From: Roseovarius sp. Pro17
GTDB taxonomy: Bacteria > Pseudomonadota > Alphaproteobacteria > Rhodobacterales > Rhodobacteraceae
NCBI RefSeq assembly: GCF_035599575.1
Contig: NZ_CP141180.1
Location: 1 to 48,614, forward strand
Length of the DNA stretch: 48,614 bases
Direction of reading: 5' to 3'
Shown: positions 1 through 8,507 of the stretch, one piece after another
Position numbering within the stretch: position 1 is the stretch's first letter
How the letters are laid out: every line of letters starts with the position of its first letter
Position numbers and translations under genes: made by a program
Notes under the pieces: generated by a model
Database searches by the model: none
Told to the model about the DNA's origin: nothing
The model's input: the letters and a program-made list of their open reading frames with translations, nothing else

Positions 1-651
1 ATGAAGACAGCACGTGAAATGGGCCTGATCGGCTGCCAGCGCTGCACGCGCGTGTCGCGCAAAAACACGGCGATCTGTCCGCGCTGCGGCGGCAAAATCG
101 CGTCGCGCGATCCTAATTCGCTGCAAAAAGTGATGGCATGGTGGGTGCTGGGCCTCGCCTGCTACATCCCCGGCAATCTCTATCCAATGCTTGAGACGAA
201 AACGCTTGTCAGCAAGCAGAGCAACACGATCATCGGCGGCGCGGTCGAGCTGGCACACCATGGCAACTGGGGTGTCGCAATCATCATCCTCATCGCCAGT
301 GCGGTCATTCCGGTGGCCAAGTTCGTCATCATCCTCGGCCTCGTCATCGGCGTGAGGCGCGGCCCGCAAATCTCGGATGGACTGCGCCAAAGGCTGTATG
401 AGATCGTAGAATACATCGGGCGCTGGTCGATGATCGACGTGTTCGTCGTCGCAGTGCTGTCGTCTCTGGTGCAACTTCAGACGTTGGTGAACATCTCGCC
501 GGGGCGCGCCAGCATCTTTTTTGCCTTGTCCGTCATCTTTACCATGTTATCTGCTCAAAGCTTCGACAGTCGTCTGATCTGGGATACCGGCCGCACCCCA
601 AAACCGGCTGATCCGATCCAGACAGGCGCAGAAAAGGAACGCACGGCGTGA
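1..651 (+). CDS. pqiA: PqiA-family membrane protein, second of two (PqiA-2)
   Basis: This 216-residue protein is the second half of what is one long PqiA protein in E. coli. It is an inner-membrane partner of the MCE protein encoded next. The N-terminus carries a zinc-ribbon-like pair of CxxC motifs (C12-x2-C15 and C26-x2-C29). About four hydrophobic segments follow (near residues 45-62, 90-115, 140-160 and 168-185), which is the PqiA domain pattern. Its ATG is base 1 of the window and overlaps the TGA of pqiA-1, which is formed only when the window end is joined to its start. Its own TGA (649-651) overlaps the GTG start of pqiB, so the genes are translationally coupled. The role is inferred from the family: envelope lipid trafficking together with PqiB and PqiC. 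Confidence 0.9.
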   Translation: MKTAREMGLIGCQRCTRVSRKNTAICPRCGGKIASRDPNSLQKVMAWWVLGLACYIPGNLYPMLETKTLVSKQSNTIIGGAVELAHHGNWGVAIIILIASAVIPVAKFVIILGLVIGVRRGPQISDGLRQRLYEIVEYIGRWSMIDVFVVAVLSSLVQLQTLVNISPGRASIFFALSVIFTMLSAQSFDSRLIWDTGRTPKPADPIQTGAEKERTA

Positions 652-2741
652 CATATGACGACAGCACTCCGCCCGAGCCGCCCGTGAAACCGGCCAGCAA
701 AAGCCCGTTTCGCAGGATTTCGATCGTGTGGATCGTGCCTCTGATCGCGCTGATCGCGGTTATTGCCGTGGCGGTCAAAACCTACCTCGACCAAGGTCCG
801 CTGATTGAGATCACGTTTGAGAATGCCTCGGGCATTTCGGCAGGCGCGACCGAGTTGCATTACCGTGACGTGACAGTCGGCGTGGTCGAAGAGGTCGGCT
901 TTAGCGACGGCCTTGCGAGTGTCGTCGTGTCGGTGCGCCTGCACAAGGACGTGGCTGAGTTCGTCGACAGCGATGCACGGTTCTGGGTGGTGCGCCCGCA
1001 GGTGACTGCGCAGGGCGTCTCGGGCCTTGATACGGTCCTGTCCGGCGTCTTCATCGAAGGGATCTGGGACAGCGAGCCGGGCGGTTTACAAACCAGATTC
1101 GAGGGGTTGGCGGACGCCCCGCTCAAGCGGCTGAATACTGAGGGGATGCTGTTGACCCTGCGTGCGGCTGGGTCAGTGTCACTGACCGAAGGGGCGCCGA
1201 TCCTTTACCAAGGCATCAAGGTGGGACAGGTTGGCAAGACTGTCATCAGTCAGGACGGCACCACCGCCGAGGCGGACGCGATCATATTCGCACCGCATGA
1301 CCGGCTGATCGACAGCGCGACGCGGTTCTGGGACACGTCCGGATTCTCGTTCACGCTGGGACCGGCGGGCGCGGCGCTGGATTTTTCGTCCATTGCCTCG
1401 CTGATTTCGGGCGGGATCACCTTTGGCACGATGGTGTCGGGCGGCGAGCCTGTGACATCTGGGGACATGATCACGGTCTATCCCGACGAGGCATCGGCGC
1501 GGTCCAGCATATTCTCGGGGGACGACGGCAAGACGTTCAACATTTCCGCAGTATTTGAGGAAAATATCGCAGGTCTGGCCGTGGGCGCCCCGGTCGAACT
1601 GGCGGGGCTGAACATCGGCAAGGTCAGCGCGCTGAACGGGCTGGTTGATCCCGAGCGGTTCGGCGACAACCGGGTGCGGCTGGTGGCGACGCTGGCGATC
1701 CAGCCCGGCAAGCTGGGCCTTGAGGGGGAGCAGACCGAGGAAACCGCGCTGGAATTCCTGTCCCAGCGGGTGCGTGAAGGCTTGCGGGCGCGCTTGGCCA
1801 CGACGTCGATCCTGACCGGCGGGCTTAAGGTCGAGCTGGCGTTAGTCGAGGATGCGACGCCTGCCGAGATTCAGGATCTGGGCGAAAGCGGCCCGCGCAT
1901 CCCCACCGCCGAGAGCGACATATCGGATGTGTCTGCGACGGCCGAGGGCGTCTTTCAGCGGATCAACGATCTGCCGGTTGAGGAAATCATGAATCAGGCG
2001 ATTACCCTTTTGGGCAACGCCAACGCGCTGATCACCAGCGAGGGGGTGCGCAGTGCGCCCGAGAGCCTGAATGGCCTGCTCGCCGACGCGCGCGGCGTGA
2101 TCACGTCGGACGAGGTCACTGGCCTGCCCGGACACCTGACCGAAGTGATCGACCAATTGGCGACGCTGATCGAAGGGTTCAATCAGCAGGAGCTGTCCAA
2201 GCGACTGGGCAAGGCGCTGGATGACGCTGCCGAGGCGGCAGGGGGTGTGAATGCCGCCGTCGAGGGTGTGCCGGACCTGATCGCGCGGATTGACGCGGTG
2301 GCCGCCAATATAGAGGAAGTCGCCATCGACAAGATGGCCGACCAGATGACCGAATTGCTGGGGACGGTGGATAGCTATCTGGACCAGCAAAGCACGCGCG
2401 AGCTGCCCGCGAGCCTCAACACAGCGTTGACTGAGTTGAGCGCGGTTCTGGGCGAGCTGCGCGAGTCCGGTGTTGTCGAGACGGCCAAGAATACGCTGAA
2501 TTCGGCCAGCAACGCGGCGGATACGATTGCCGACGCCAGTGCTGACCTGCCGCGCCTGATTGAGCAGGCGCGCCGGGTTCTGGCGCAGGCCGGCACGACG
2601 ATCGAGGGCTATCAAGCCAGCAATGGTGTTGGCCGCGATGCGCGCGATGCACTGCGCGAGGTGCAGCGCGCGGCGCAGGCGGTATCGTCCTTGGCCAAGG
2701 CCATCGAACGCAATCCCAATTCCCTTTTGACAGGACGGTGA
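648..2741 (+). CDS. pqiB: PqiB, MCE-domain intermembrane transport protein
   Basis: PqiB proteins form a periplasm-spanning tube of stacked MCE rings that moves lipids between the inner and outer membranes. The 697-residue product has one N-terminal membrane anchor (about residues 26-46). Three MCE/MlaD repeats follow (about 48-140, 165-260 and 295-400), each opening with a beta-rich stretch containing V-G-x-V or I-G-K-V. A long alanine-rich, probably helical and coiled C-terminal region (about 420-690) matches the needle-forming helices of this family. The start is GTG at 648, overlapping the pqiA-2 stop by 4 bases, with AAGGA upstream. The length is larger than E. coli PqiB (about 550 residues) because of the longer helical tail. 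pqiC follows 4 bases after the stop. Confidence 0.92.
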   Translation: MTYDDSTPPEPPVKPASKSPFRRISIVWIVPLIALIAVIAVAVKTYLDQGPLIEITFENASGISAGATELHYRDVTVGVVEEVGFSDGLASVVVSVRLHKDVAEFVDSDARFWVVRPQVTAQGVSGLDTVLSGVFIEGIWDSEPGGLQTRFEGLADAPLKRLNTEGMLLTLRAAGSVSLTEGAPILYQGIKVGQVGKTVISQDGTTAEADAIIFAPHDRLIDSATRFWDTSGFSFTLGPAGAALDFSSIASLISGGITFGTMVSGGEPVTSGDMITVYPDEASARSSIFSGDDGKTFNISAVFEENIAGLAVGAPVELAGLNIGKVSALNGLVDPERFGDNRVRLVATLAIQPGKLGLEGEQTEETALEFLSQRVREGLRARLATTSILTGGLKVELALVEDATPAEIQDLGESGPRIPTAESDISDVSATAEGVFQRINDLPVEEIMNQAITLLGNANALITSEGVRSAPESLNGLLADARGVITSDEVTGLPGHLTEVIDQLATLIEGFNQQELSKRLGKALDDAAEAAGGVNAAVEGVPDLIARIDAVAANIEEVAIDKMADQMTELLGTVDSYLDQQSTRELPASLNTALTELSAVLGELRESGVVETAKNTLNSASNAADTIADASADLPRLIEQARRVLAQAGTTIEGYQASNGVGRDARDALREVQRAAQAVSSLAKAIERNPNSLLTGR

Positions 2742-2745
2742 CACC

Positions 2746-3312
2746 ATGCTGAAGACAGCACCAATTGCCATGATCGCAGCGTTCGCCAGCTTGGCGGCAT
2801 GCAGCGGCACCCCCGAAGAACGCGTGGCCGTGCCGCGCGCCGACGCAGGCGCGAGCCAGCGCATTTCCTACGGCTCAGTCTCGCTGCGGGAAGTGTCGTT
2901 GCCGACCTATGCGGCGTCCGAGGACATCTATATCTCAGGCCCCGAGGGCAAAATCATACCGGGTGAGGGTCTGCTATGGGCCGATGAGCCGGGCCGCGCC
3001 ATCACGCTGGAGCTGACGCGCTATCTGGCGCAGATCACCGGCGCGCGCGTCGCATCCGAGCCGTGGCCGTTTCTGGACCGCCCCGACGCCGAGGTCGAAC
3101 TGCGCGTCGAGGAAATGCTGGCCTATGCTGATGGCACGTTCCGCATGTCCGGTCAGTATTTCGTCGCGCCCGAAAATGGCCGCGACCGCGCGCGCCTGTT
3201 CGCCCTGTCGGTGCCAATCGGCGGCACGTTCAGTGCGCAGGACATCGCAGCGGCGCGTGGTTCCGTGATGCGCCAACTGGCGGGCGAGATTGCCAGGAAC
3301 GGTCTGCGCTAA
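2746..3312 (+). CDS. pqiC: PqiC, outer-membrane lipoprotein of the Pqi system
   Basis: This is a 188-residue lipoprotein of the PqiC/ABC-transport auxiliary (DUF330) family. The N-terminal signal ends in a lipobox L-A-A-C with the lipidated cysteine at residue 19. The body carries the family pattern LPxY near residue 53 and a central 'LWADEPGRAITLELTRYL'-type helix, followed by a beta-rich end. In the known Pqi system the lipoprotein docks the tip of the PqiB tube at the outer membrane. It is the last gene of the four-gene operon. The next gene is convergent and its stop is 23 bases away, with a GC-rich imperfect inverted repeat in the gap that could slow both transcripts but has no T-run. 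Confidence 0.88.
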   Translation: MLKTAPIAMIAAFASLAACSGTPEERVAVPRADAGASQRISYGSVSLREVSLPTYAASEDIYISGPEGKIIPGEGLLWADEPGRAITLELTRYLAQITGARVASEPWPFLDRPDAEVELRVEEMLAYADGTFRMSGQYFVAPENGRDRARLFALSVPIGGTFSAQDIAAARGSVMRQLAGEIARNGLR

Positions 3313-3335
3313 ATCGATAGCGGGCGGCGGCCGGA

Positions 3336-4145
3336 TCAGGCCCGCCGCGCTTTGACTGCCACTATCACCGCGCGGCCCACGACCACCGTCGCCACGATCA
3401 CGATCAGCACCACTGAAATTGCGGCGATGGCCGGGTCGATATTGTCGCGCAGCCCTTGCCACATGAGGCGGGGCAGGGTGACGGCCTCGACCGAGGTGAT
3501 GAATATCGTCACTGCGATTTCCTCCCATGACAGCACGAATGTCAGGAAAAACGCGGCGATGACGCCGAACTTGATGTTTGGCAGGATCACCTTGAACACC
3601 CGCGTCCCAAGGCCGGCGCCCATGTTGCGCGCGGCCAGGTCCATGCGGCGGTCGACCTGCGCCAATGACACGCTGACCAACACGACGGCAAAGGGCACGA
3701 TCATGACCGAATGGGCCAGCGCGACGCCCAGCATCGTGTCATAGGCGAATACGCCGTTATATTGCGTCAGAGTGATGAGAAAGAAATAGAGCGTCAGGGC
3801 CGACACGACCGGCGGTGCCACCATCGGCAGCAGGGCGATACCCATGAGCAGGCCCGCGAATCGTGGCCGGAACATCCAGATGCCGAGGCTAAAGAATGTC
3901 CCCAGCGCCGTTGCAAACCCGGCTGACAGCAGCCCGATACGCACGGATAGCCAGATCCCCTCAAACCATTCGGGGTCTTCATAGAGGGTGCGGTAATGTC
4001 GCAACGACAGCTCATCCGTGGGGACCGACAGGAACCGCTTGGGGGTGAACGACACCGGCACCACGGCCAGCAGCGGCATCAGCATAAAGATACCGACCAG
4101 CACTGCCAGAACAGTGGCGATCAGGCCGGGGCGCAGGCGGATCAT
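3336..4145 (-). CDS. ABC transporter permease, PotC type (transporter 1)
   Basis: This is a 269-residue inner-membrane permease of the spermidine/putrescine family. Six hydrophobic segments are visible. The cytoplasmic EAA loop ('DLAARNMGAG...VFKVILPNI') lies at about residues 165-190 and contacts the ATPase. The start is the ATG at 4145, which overlaps the stop of the upstream permease (ATGA). The longer reading frame upstream lies inside that gene and has no membrane character. It is the last gene of the minus-strand operon ATPase, binding protein, permease, permease. The family assignment is firm; the substrate (polyamine or another cationic or amino compound) is not settled by sequence. 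Confidence 0.9.
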   Translation of the reverse strand: MIRLRPGLIATVLAVLVGIFMLMPLLAVVPVSFTPKRFLSVPTDELSLRHYRTLYEDPEWFEGIWLSVRIGLLSAGFATALGTFFSLGIWMFRPRFAGLLMGIALLPMVAPPVVSALTLYFFLITLTQYNGVFAYDTMLGVALAHSVMIVPFAVVLVSVSLAQVDRRMDLAARNMGAGLGTRVFKVILPNIKFGVIAAFFLTFVLSWEEIAVTIFITSVEAVTLPRLMWQGLRDNIDPAIAAISVVLIVIVATVVVGRAVIVAVKARRA

Positions 4146-4963
4146 CGGACACCTTTGGGGCTGAGTTGTTTGAGCAAGAGCGCCAGCAGCGCCGAGATCG
4201 CGACCATCAGGATCACGCTGACAGCGGCCGCAAGGCCCCAATCGGGCGATTGGAAGATGCGCAGATAGATAAGCTCAGCGATCATCACGCTGCGGCCACC
4301 GCCAAGGATGGCTGGCGTGATGAAAAATCCGATGGCAAAGACGAACACCAGCAACGCCGCGCCCATCAGGCCCGCTGCCGTCATCGGCACGAAAACCTGC
4401 CAGAATACACGCGTGCGGCTGGCGCCCATGCCGCGGGCGGCCATCAGCACACGCTCGTCAACCGTGCGCATGGCCGAGGCGAGGGGGAACACCGCGAAGG
4501 GGATCATGAAATGCACCATGCCGACGACGACGCCGAATTCATTGCGCACGAGGCGCAAGGGATCGTCGATGACGCCCAGTGCCTCTAACCAGCCGTTGAC
4601 CAGCCCGCGATGCGACAACAGCGCCAGCCAGCCAAAGGCGCGGGTGAGGACGGAAATCCAGAACGGGATGAGAATGCAAAGCTCGGTCAGTGTGCGCACC
4701 AGTGGGGTGCCGCGCACCCAGAGCAGCGACAGGATATAGCCCATGATGACCGAGACGACGGTGACGATCGCACAGATGCGCAACGTTCGCCAAAAGACCG
4801 ACAGGATCAGCGGATCGGTCAGCGCCGCCTCGTAATTTTGCACACCCGGCTCGGGGATCGTCACGCTCCACCCGATGACGCCCGCGAAAGGCAGCACGTA
4901 GGCCAGCGCGAGAAAGGCCAGAAGTGGCGTCAGCAGGATGAGGGGGCGTGTGATCCGGGTCAT
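4142..4963 (-). CDS. ABC transporter permease, PotB type (transporter 1)
   Basis: This 273-residue permease is the first membrane subunit of transporter 1. It has six predicted membrane segments, the first at about residues 8-28 ('LILLTPLLAFLALAYVLPF'). The EAA loop ('VLMAARGMGASRTRVFWQVFVPM') is near residues 170-192. I chose the ATG at 4963 because GAGGA lies about 6 bases upstream; a TTG at 4975 would add four residues but sits on the ribosome-binding site. The stop overlaps the start of the PotC-type permease by 4 bases. A strong stem-loop (4985-5012) separates it from the binding-protein gene upstream. Confidence 0.9.
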   Translation of the reverse strand: MTRITRPLILLTPLLAFLALAYVLPFAGVIGWSVTIPEPGVQNYEAALTDPLILSVFWRTLRICAIVTVVSVIMGYILSLLWVRGTPLVRTLTELCILIPFWISVLTRAFGWLALLSHRGLVNGWLEALGVIDDPLRLVRNEFGVVVGMVHFMIPFAVFPLASAMRTVDERVLMAARGMGASRTRVFWQVFVPMTAAGLMGAALLVFVFAIGFFITPAILGGGRSVMIAELIYLRIFQSPDWGLAAAVSVILMVAISALLALLLKQLSPKGVR

Positions 4964-4984
4964 GGGCGTCCTCAAAGGTCAGGT

Positions 4985-5012
4985 GCCGCCCCCGCGAAAG
5001 GGCAGGGGCGGC
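4985..5012 (-). promoter_or_regulatory. Stem-loop between binding-protein and permease genes (transporter 1)
   Basis: GCCGCCCC (4985-4992) and GGGGCGGC (5005-5012) are perfect 8-base arms around a 12-base loop, directly after the binding-protein stop. There is no T-run, so it is unlikely to be a full terminator. Stem-loops here are known in other systems to stabilise the upstream mRNA and give more binding protein than permease. Confidence 0.6.
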
Positions 5013-5020
5013 CAGTTTGG

Positions 5021-6154
5021 TCAGGACGAAACGATAGCGAGGTATTCGTCCAGCGCCTTGGCGTAGTTTTCCTCATACCACGCCACGTCCAGCGGGATTT
5101 GCTGGGCAAAGTTGTCGGGCGCGACGGGGTTAAAGCGCCGCTCGTCCTCGGGGATCATTTCGTCGGCAGCGGGGTTCGCGGGGCCTTGGGACAGCATGTC
5201 GAACATGACCAGCTGCTTTTCCGGATCCTGCGCCGAGGCGATGAATTTCATCGCCGTTTCCGCGCCGCCGGGGTTGCCCTTGATCACCGCCATCGCACCG
5301 GGTGAAATGACGCCGTCCTGCCAGGTAAAGCTGACATCGCCCTCGGTATCCTGCTCCAACAGGCGCGCGCGGGTGGACCAGATGAGGGCCATCGACGCCT
5401 CGCCGTTCAGCATGAGGGTCTGGCTTTCGGCGCCATTGCCCCAAAAGCTGATGACGTGCTCTTTGAAATCCTTGAGCTTGTTGTGCGCCCGCTCGAGGTC
5501 GAGGGGATAAAGATCGGCCTGCGCCACGCCGTCGCCCATCAGCAGCGCCTCCCACATGCCGGCGCCCCATTTATACATGGACCGCTTGCCGGGGAATGTG
5601 TCGGTGTCGAAAAAATCGGCCATCGTCTTGGGGGGATTGTCGCCGAATTTGGTCGCGTCATAGGCGATGATATAGCTAAAGAAATAGGACGAGGCCGAGT
5701 ATTCCCAACCAAAGCCGTCGCGCATTTTCGACTTGTCGACGATATCGTAGTCAATCGGCTCTATCATGCCTTTTTTGCCCAGTGTTTCGGCGGAAAATGC
5801 GTCGGCATCGACGATATCCCATGTCGGGCTGCCGCTCTCGAACTGGGCCTGAATCGCGCCTTCGGTCGGGCCTGAGCCATCCTGACGCACGCGGGTGCCC
5901 GTTTCCTCTTCGAACGGCTTGCCGTAGGCGTCGTCATAGGCGTCGACCGCGTCGCCGCCCCAGCTGACAAAGACCAGCTGCCCGTCAGCGGCCAGCGCCG
6001 GAACGCCGCGTGTGGCAAGGGCGGCAGTGCCCAGAAGGGCCGCGCCAAGCTGGGTGAATTTGCGGCGGCTGATTTTGCCCTGACGGGCCTTGTCTGCAAG
6101 CAGCTCCAGCTGATCGTCGGTGAAATTTTTCGTAAGATTATCGGTCGGTTTCAT
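5021..6154 (-). CDS. Extracellular solute-binding protein, PotD-like, Tat-exported (transporter 1)
   Basis: This 377-residue periplasmic binding protein belongs to the polyamine/family-1 solute-binding group. It would capture the substrate for the two permeases downstream. The N-terminus has a twin-arginine export signal: S-R-R-K-F-T at about residues 29-34, then a hydrophobic stretch ending near A-L-A-A at about 56. The mature start 'GQLVFVSWGGD' is typical of PotD relatives. The start is ATG 6154; upstream codons in the same frame look non-coding. The ATPase stop is 29 bases upstream. Tat export of a polyamine-type binding protein implies folding in the cytoplasm before export. The substrate is unknown. 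The neighbouring amidohydrolase and DDAH-like genes hint at an amide or guanidino compound, which is inference only. Confidence 0.9.
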   Translation of the reverse strand: MKPTDNLTKNFTDDQLELLADKARQGKISRRKFTQLGAALLGTAALATRGVPALAADGQLVFVSWGGDAVDAYDDAYGKPFEEETGTRVRQDGSGPTEGAIQAQFESGSPTWDIVDADAFSAETLGKKGMIEPIDYDIVDKSKMRDGFGWEYSASSYFFSYIIAYDATKFGDNPPKTMADFFDTDTFPGKRSMYKWGAGMWEALLMGDGVAQADLYPLDLERAHNKLKDFKEHVISFWGNGAESQTLMLNGEASMALIWSTRARLLEQDTEGDVSFTWQDGVISPGAMAVIKGNPGGAETAMKFIASAQDPEKQLVMFDMLSQGPANPAADEMIPEDERRFNPVAPDNFAQQIPLDVAWYEENYAKALDEYLAIVSS

Positions 6155-6183
6155 TGTTTTTGTTTCCCTTGTTGGTGGTCGCG

Positions 6184-7263
6184 TCACAGAAGAAAGCCCT
6201 TCTGCTCGGGCCAACTGGCCCAAATTTCGCTGCCGGGGGCGAGGTCCACGGGCAGATCGTCGGTGGGGTGGTTCAGTGTGATCATGGTGCCCTCGGGGCC
6301 GGCCAGATCAATCCGGGTGTCGGCGCCGAGATAGGTCAGATCGCGGACCGTCGCCGGGATGGCGTTGCCGCTGCCCGGCTGGGTGTGTCCAAGGCTCATG
6401 TATTCGGGGCGCACGGCCAGTGTATGCCCGTTTTCATGCCCCGGCGCGCGCAGGGTTTGTCCGGCGAAATTGCCGCGCAGCATGTCGCCGTCGCGGGCCG
6501 TATCGCTGAGAGGCAGCAGATTGATATCGCCAAGGAACTCCGCGACAAATCGGTTCTCGGGCCGCTCATAGACTTCGCGGGGTGGCGCGATCTGCTGAAG
6601 CTTGCCCTGTTCGAAAATCGCGACGCGCGACGATAGCGCCAGCGCCTCGGATTGGTCATGTGTGACGAAAACAAAGGTCGTTCCTGTCTCGCGGTGCAGG
6701 CGGCGTACTTCGTCCTGCATTTGGCCGCGCAGGTTCTTGTCCAGTGCCGAAAACGGTTCATCGAGCAGCATTACTGGCGGCTCGCAGGCCAGTGCGCGGG
6801 CGAGGGCCACGCGCTGTTGCTGGCCGCCGGACAGGGCATCGGGGCGCTTGTGACCATGCCCGCCAAGGCCGACCATCTCGACGATTTCCGAAACACGCGC
6901 CTTGATCTGGTTCGCGCCACGTCGCTGCACCTTGAGCGGAAAGGCAATATTTTGCTCGACCGTCATGTGCGGGAACAGCGCATAGCCCTGAAACACCATG
7001 CCAAAGCCGCGCTTTTCCGCTGGAACGCGGGTCATGTCCTGCCCATCCAGCGTCATCGTGCCGCGGGTTGCATCCTCGAATCCCGCGGTCAGCATGAGGA
7101 AGGTCGACTTGCCCGATCCCGAGGGGCCAAGCAGCGTCAGGAACTCGCCCCGCCCGATGGTCAGCGTGATATCATCGAGCGCGGTGAAGTCGCCGAAATC
7201 CTTGCCGATGCCGTTTACGCCGATCTCGGCGGCGCGGGTGGCCGATCGGGTGTCTGTGGTCAT
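6184..7263 (-). CDS. ABC transporter ATP-binding protein, PotA type (transporter 1)
   Basis: This 359-residue ATPase energises transporter 1. It shows Walker A G-P-S-G-S-G-K-S-T (about residues 46-54), the Q-loop 'VFQGYALFP', the signature L-S-G-G-Q-Q-Q-R (about 144-151), Walker B 'VMLLDEPFSALD' (about 165-176) and the H-loop 'FVTHDQSEAL'. A C-terminal TOBE-type beta domain follows (about 290-355), as in PotA and FbpC. The start is ATG 7263 with GGGAGG six bases upstream. It is the first gene of the transporter operon and lies about 100 bases after the LysR gene on the same strand, so read-through from LysR is possible. Confidence 0.93.
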   Translation of the reverse strand: MTTDTRSATRAAEIGVNGIGKDFGDFTALDDITLTIGRGEFLTLLGPSGSGKSTFLMLTAGFEDATRGTMTLDGQDMTRVPAEKRGFGMVFQGYALFPHMTVEQNIAFPLKVQRRGANQIKARVSEIVEMVGLGGHGHKRPDALSGGQQQRVALARALACEPPVMLLDEPFSALDKNLRGQMQDEVRRLHRETGTTFVFVTHDQSEALALSSRVAIFEQGKLQQIAPPREVYERPENRFVAEFLGDINLLPLSDTARDGDMLRGNFAGQTLRAPGHENGHTLAVRPEYMSLGHTQPGSGNAIPATVRDLTYLGADTRIDLAGPEGTMITLNHPTDDLPVDLAPGSEIWASWPEQKGFLL

Positions 7264-7362
7264 GGCGCCCTCCCTTTGAAGCTGAGGTTAGTGGCGCGCG
7301 GCGATGCGGCGCAATCGAATTATTTTCGCGCGTTAGACAAATTTCATTTGCCAAGCATAGCG

Positions 7363-8253
7363 TCATCGCCCGCGCTGGGGCAAGGCGGCGACGATCCAGC
7401 GACGAAAGGCGAGGGCGGGCGCAAGGTCCGCCTTTTGCGGTGGGGTGCAGAGGTAATAGGCGTCGGGCGAGGTGATGCACACGTCGGCGACGCGGATTAG
7501 CTGCCCCGCCTCCATCGCGGCGTTGCCGATCAGCACGTCGCCCATCGACACGCCCTGACCGGCGATCGTGGCGGCATAGACAAGGTTCATGTCGGAAAAT
7601 ACCGGCCCCTTGTCCGCCGCACTCTGGGGCAGGTCCGCCGCCTGTAACCAGCGGCGCCAGTCAGTGCCGTCGCCCAAATGTAGCAGGTCGGCGCGCAGCA
7701 CGTCCGCCACGGTTTTAATTCCGCCCAGACGGTTTGCCAGAACTGGGGCGATGAGGGGGGCGAATTCGACCTGTTGCAGCAATTCGACCTCGACGCCCTG
7801 CATGGCGCCACCGCCAAAGGCGACGAAGATGTCTGCGTTTGGATTGGACACGTCGTCGAGGCGGCGGGGCGTCACGATGCGCAGGTCCACCTCGGGGCAA
7901 ATCGCGCGAAACGCGCCGATGCGGGGGGCCAGCCAGAAGGCGGCGAAACCGGGCGTGCAACTGACGGTCAGCGTGCCCGACAGGCCGTGGCCCGCATTGC
8001 GCGCCGCCGATCCGGCGATTGCTGACAGCGCGCCGCGCACGTCGCCTGCATAAGCGCGCCCGCGCGGCGTCAGTTCAATCCGTGTGCCGACACGATTGAA
8101 AAGGGCAAAGCCAAGGTCGCGTTCCAGCAAGCGCAACTGGTGACTGACCGCACTGCGGGTCAGGTTCAGCTCATCCGCCGCTGCCCAGACCGTGCCGTGG
8201 CGCGCGAAACATTCCAGTGCGCGCAGGGCCTGAGTGGAGGGGATGCGGGACAT
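7363..8253 (-). CDS. LysR-family transcriptional regulator (GcvA-like)
   Basis: This 296-residue regulator has an N-terminal winged helix-turn-helix (about residues 8-66, 'ALRALECFARHGTVWAAADE' then 'LTRSAVSHQLRLLERDLG'), followed by a periplasmic-binding-like effector domain (about 92-290). The 'RSAVSHQLRLLE' recognition helix is typical of the GcvA/AmpR subgroup. The start is ATG 8253. It lies between transporter 1 (same strand) and the divergent amidohydrolase/DDAH-like pair, the usual position for a LysR regulator of both. The effector is presumably the imported compound or a breakdown product. The gap upstream holds the 115-bp double palindrome. Confidence 0.9.
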   Translation of the reverse strand: MSRIPSTQALRALECFARHGTVWAAADELNLTRSAVSHQLRLLERDLGFALFNRVGTRIELTPRGRAYAGDVRGALSAIAGSAARNAGHGLSGTLTVSCTPGFAAFWLAPRIGAFRAICPEVDLRIVTPRRLDDVSNPNADIFVAFGGGAMQGVEVELLQQVEFAPLIAPVLANRLGGIKTVADVLRADLLHLGDGTDWRRWLQAADLPQSAADKGPVFSDMNLVYAATIAGQGVSMGDVLIGNAAMEAGQLIRVADVCITSPDAYYLCTPPQKADLAPALAFRRWIVAALPQRGR

Positions 8254-8305
8254 GACGGCTCCTTGGGTGGCTATCTTAGCCGGTCTGTGTGGTGCGTCCA
8301 CAGTT

Positions 8306-8420
8306 TAGAGCGTTTCGCCTTTAACCTGAGCCATCAGATAAAGACGAAACGCGCACAACGCCGATATGTTGTGTGCGTTTCGCGAAAATCTGCGATTCAG
8401 GTTTTTCGCGAAACGCTTTA
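8306..8420. repeat. 115-bp double palindrome (REP/BIME-like element)
   Basis: Two imperfect hairpins, 8310-8352 and 8375-8416, each begin GCGTTTCG and end CGAAACGC. They are themselves inverted relative to each other around an 8-base centre (GCCGATAT, 8360-8367). The left 54 bases and the reverse complement of the right 53 bases are roughly 80 percent identical by eye. The whole element can fold as one long hairpin or as a cloverleaf. It sits between the divergent LysR and amidohydrolase genes. The layout matches paired REP sequences (BIME) or a small non-autonomous mobile element. Confidence 0.7.
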
Positions 8421-8507
8421 GGTGAGCAAAATTTGCCGTTGTCGGGAAAAGGTTTCACTATGAAGCGCGCCGGAGCGGTGGCTAACTCTGCGCTGAGGAG
8501 GATTCCC

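Noticed and set aside
3312..3350. GC-rich inverted repeat between convergent pqiC and the permease gene as a bidirectional terminator
   Set aside because: The stem is interrupted, the right arm is part of the permease coding end and there is no T-run on either side.
2974..3528. Long open frames on the strand opposite pqiC and pqiB (for example 1842-2864 and 2974-3528 minus)
   Set aside because: They are antisense shadows in GC-rich coding DNA; translations are Arg/Gly/Ala-rich without family marks, while the plus-strand genes are clear.
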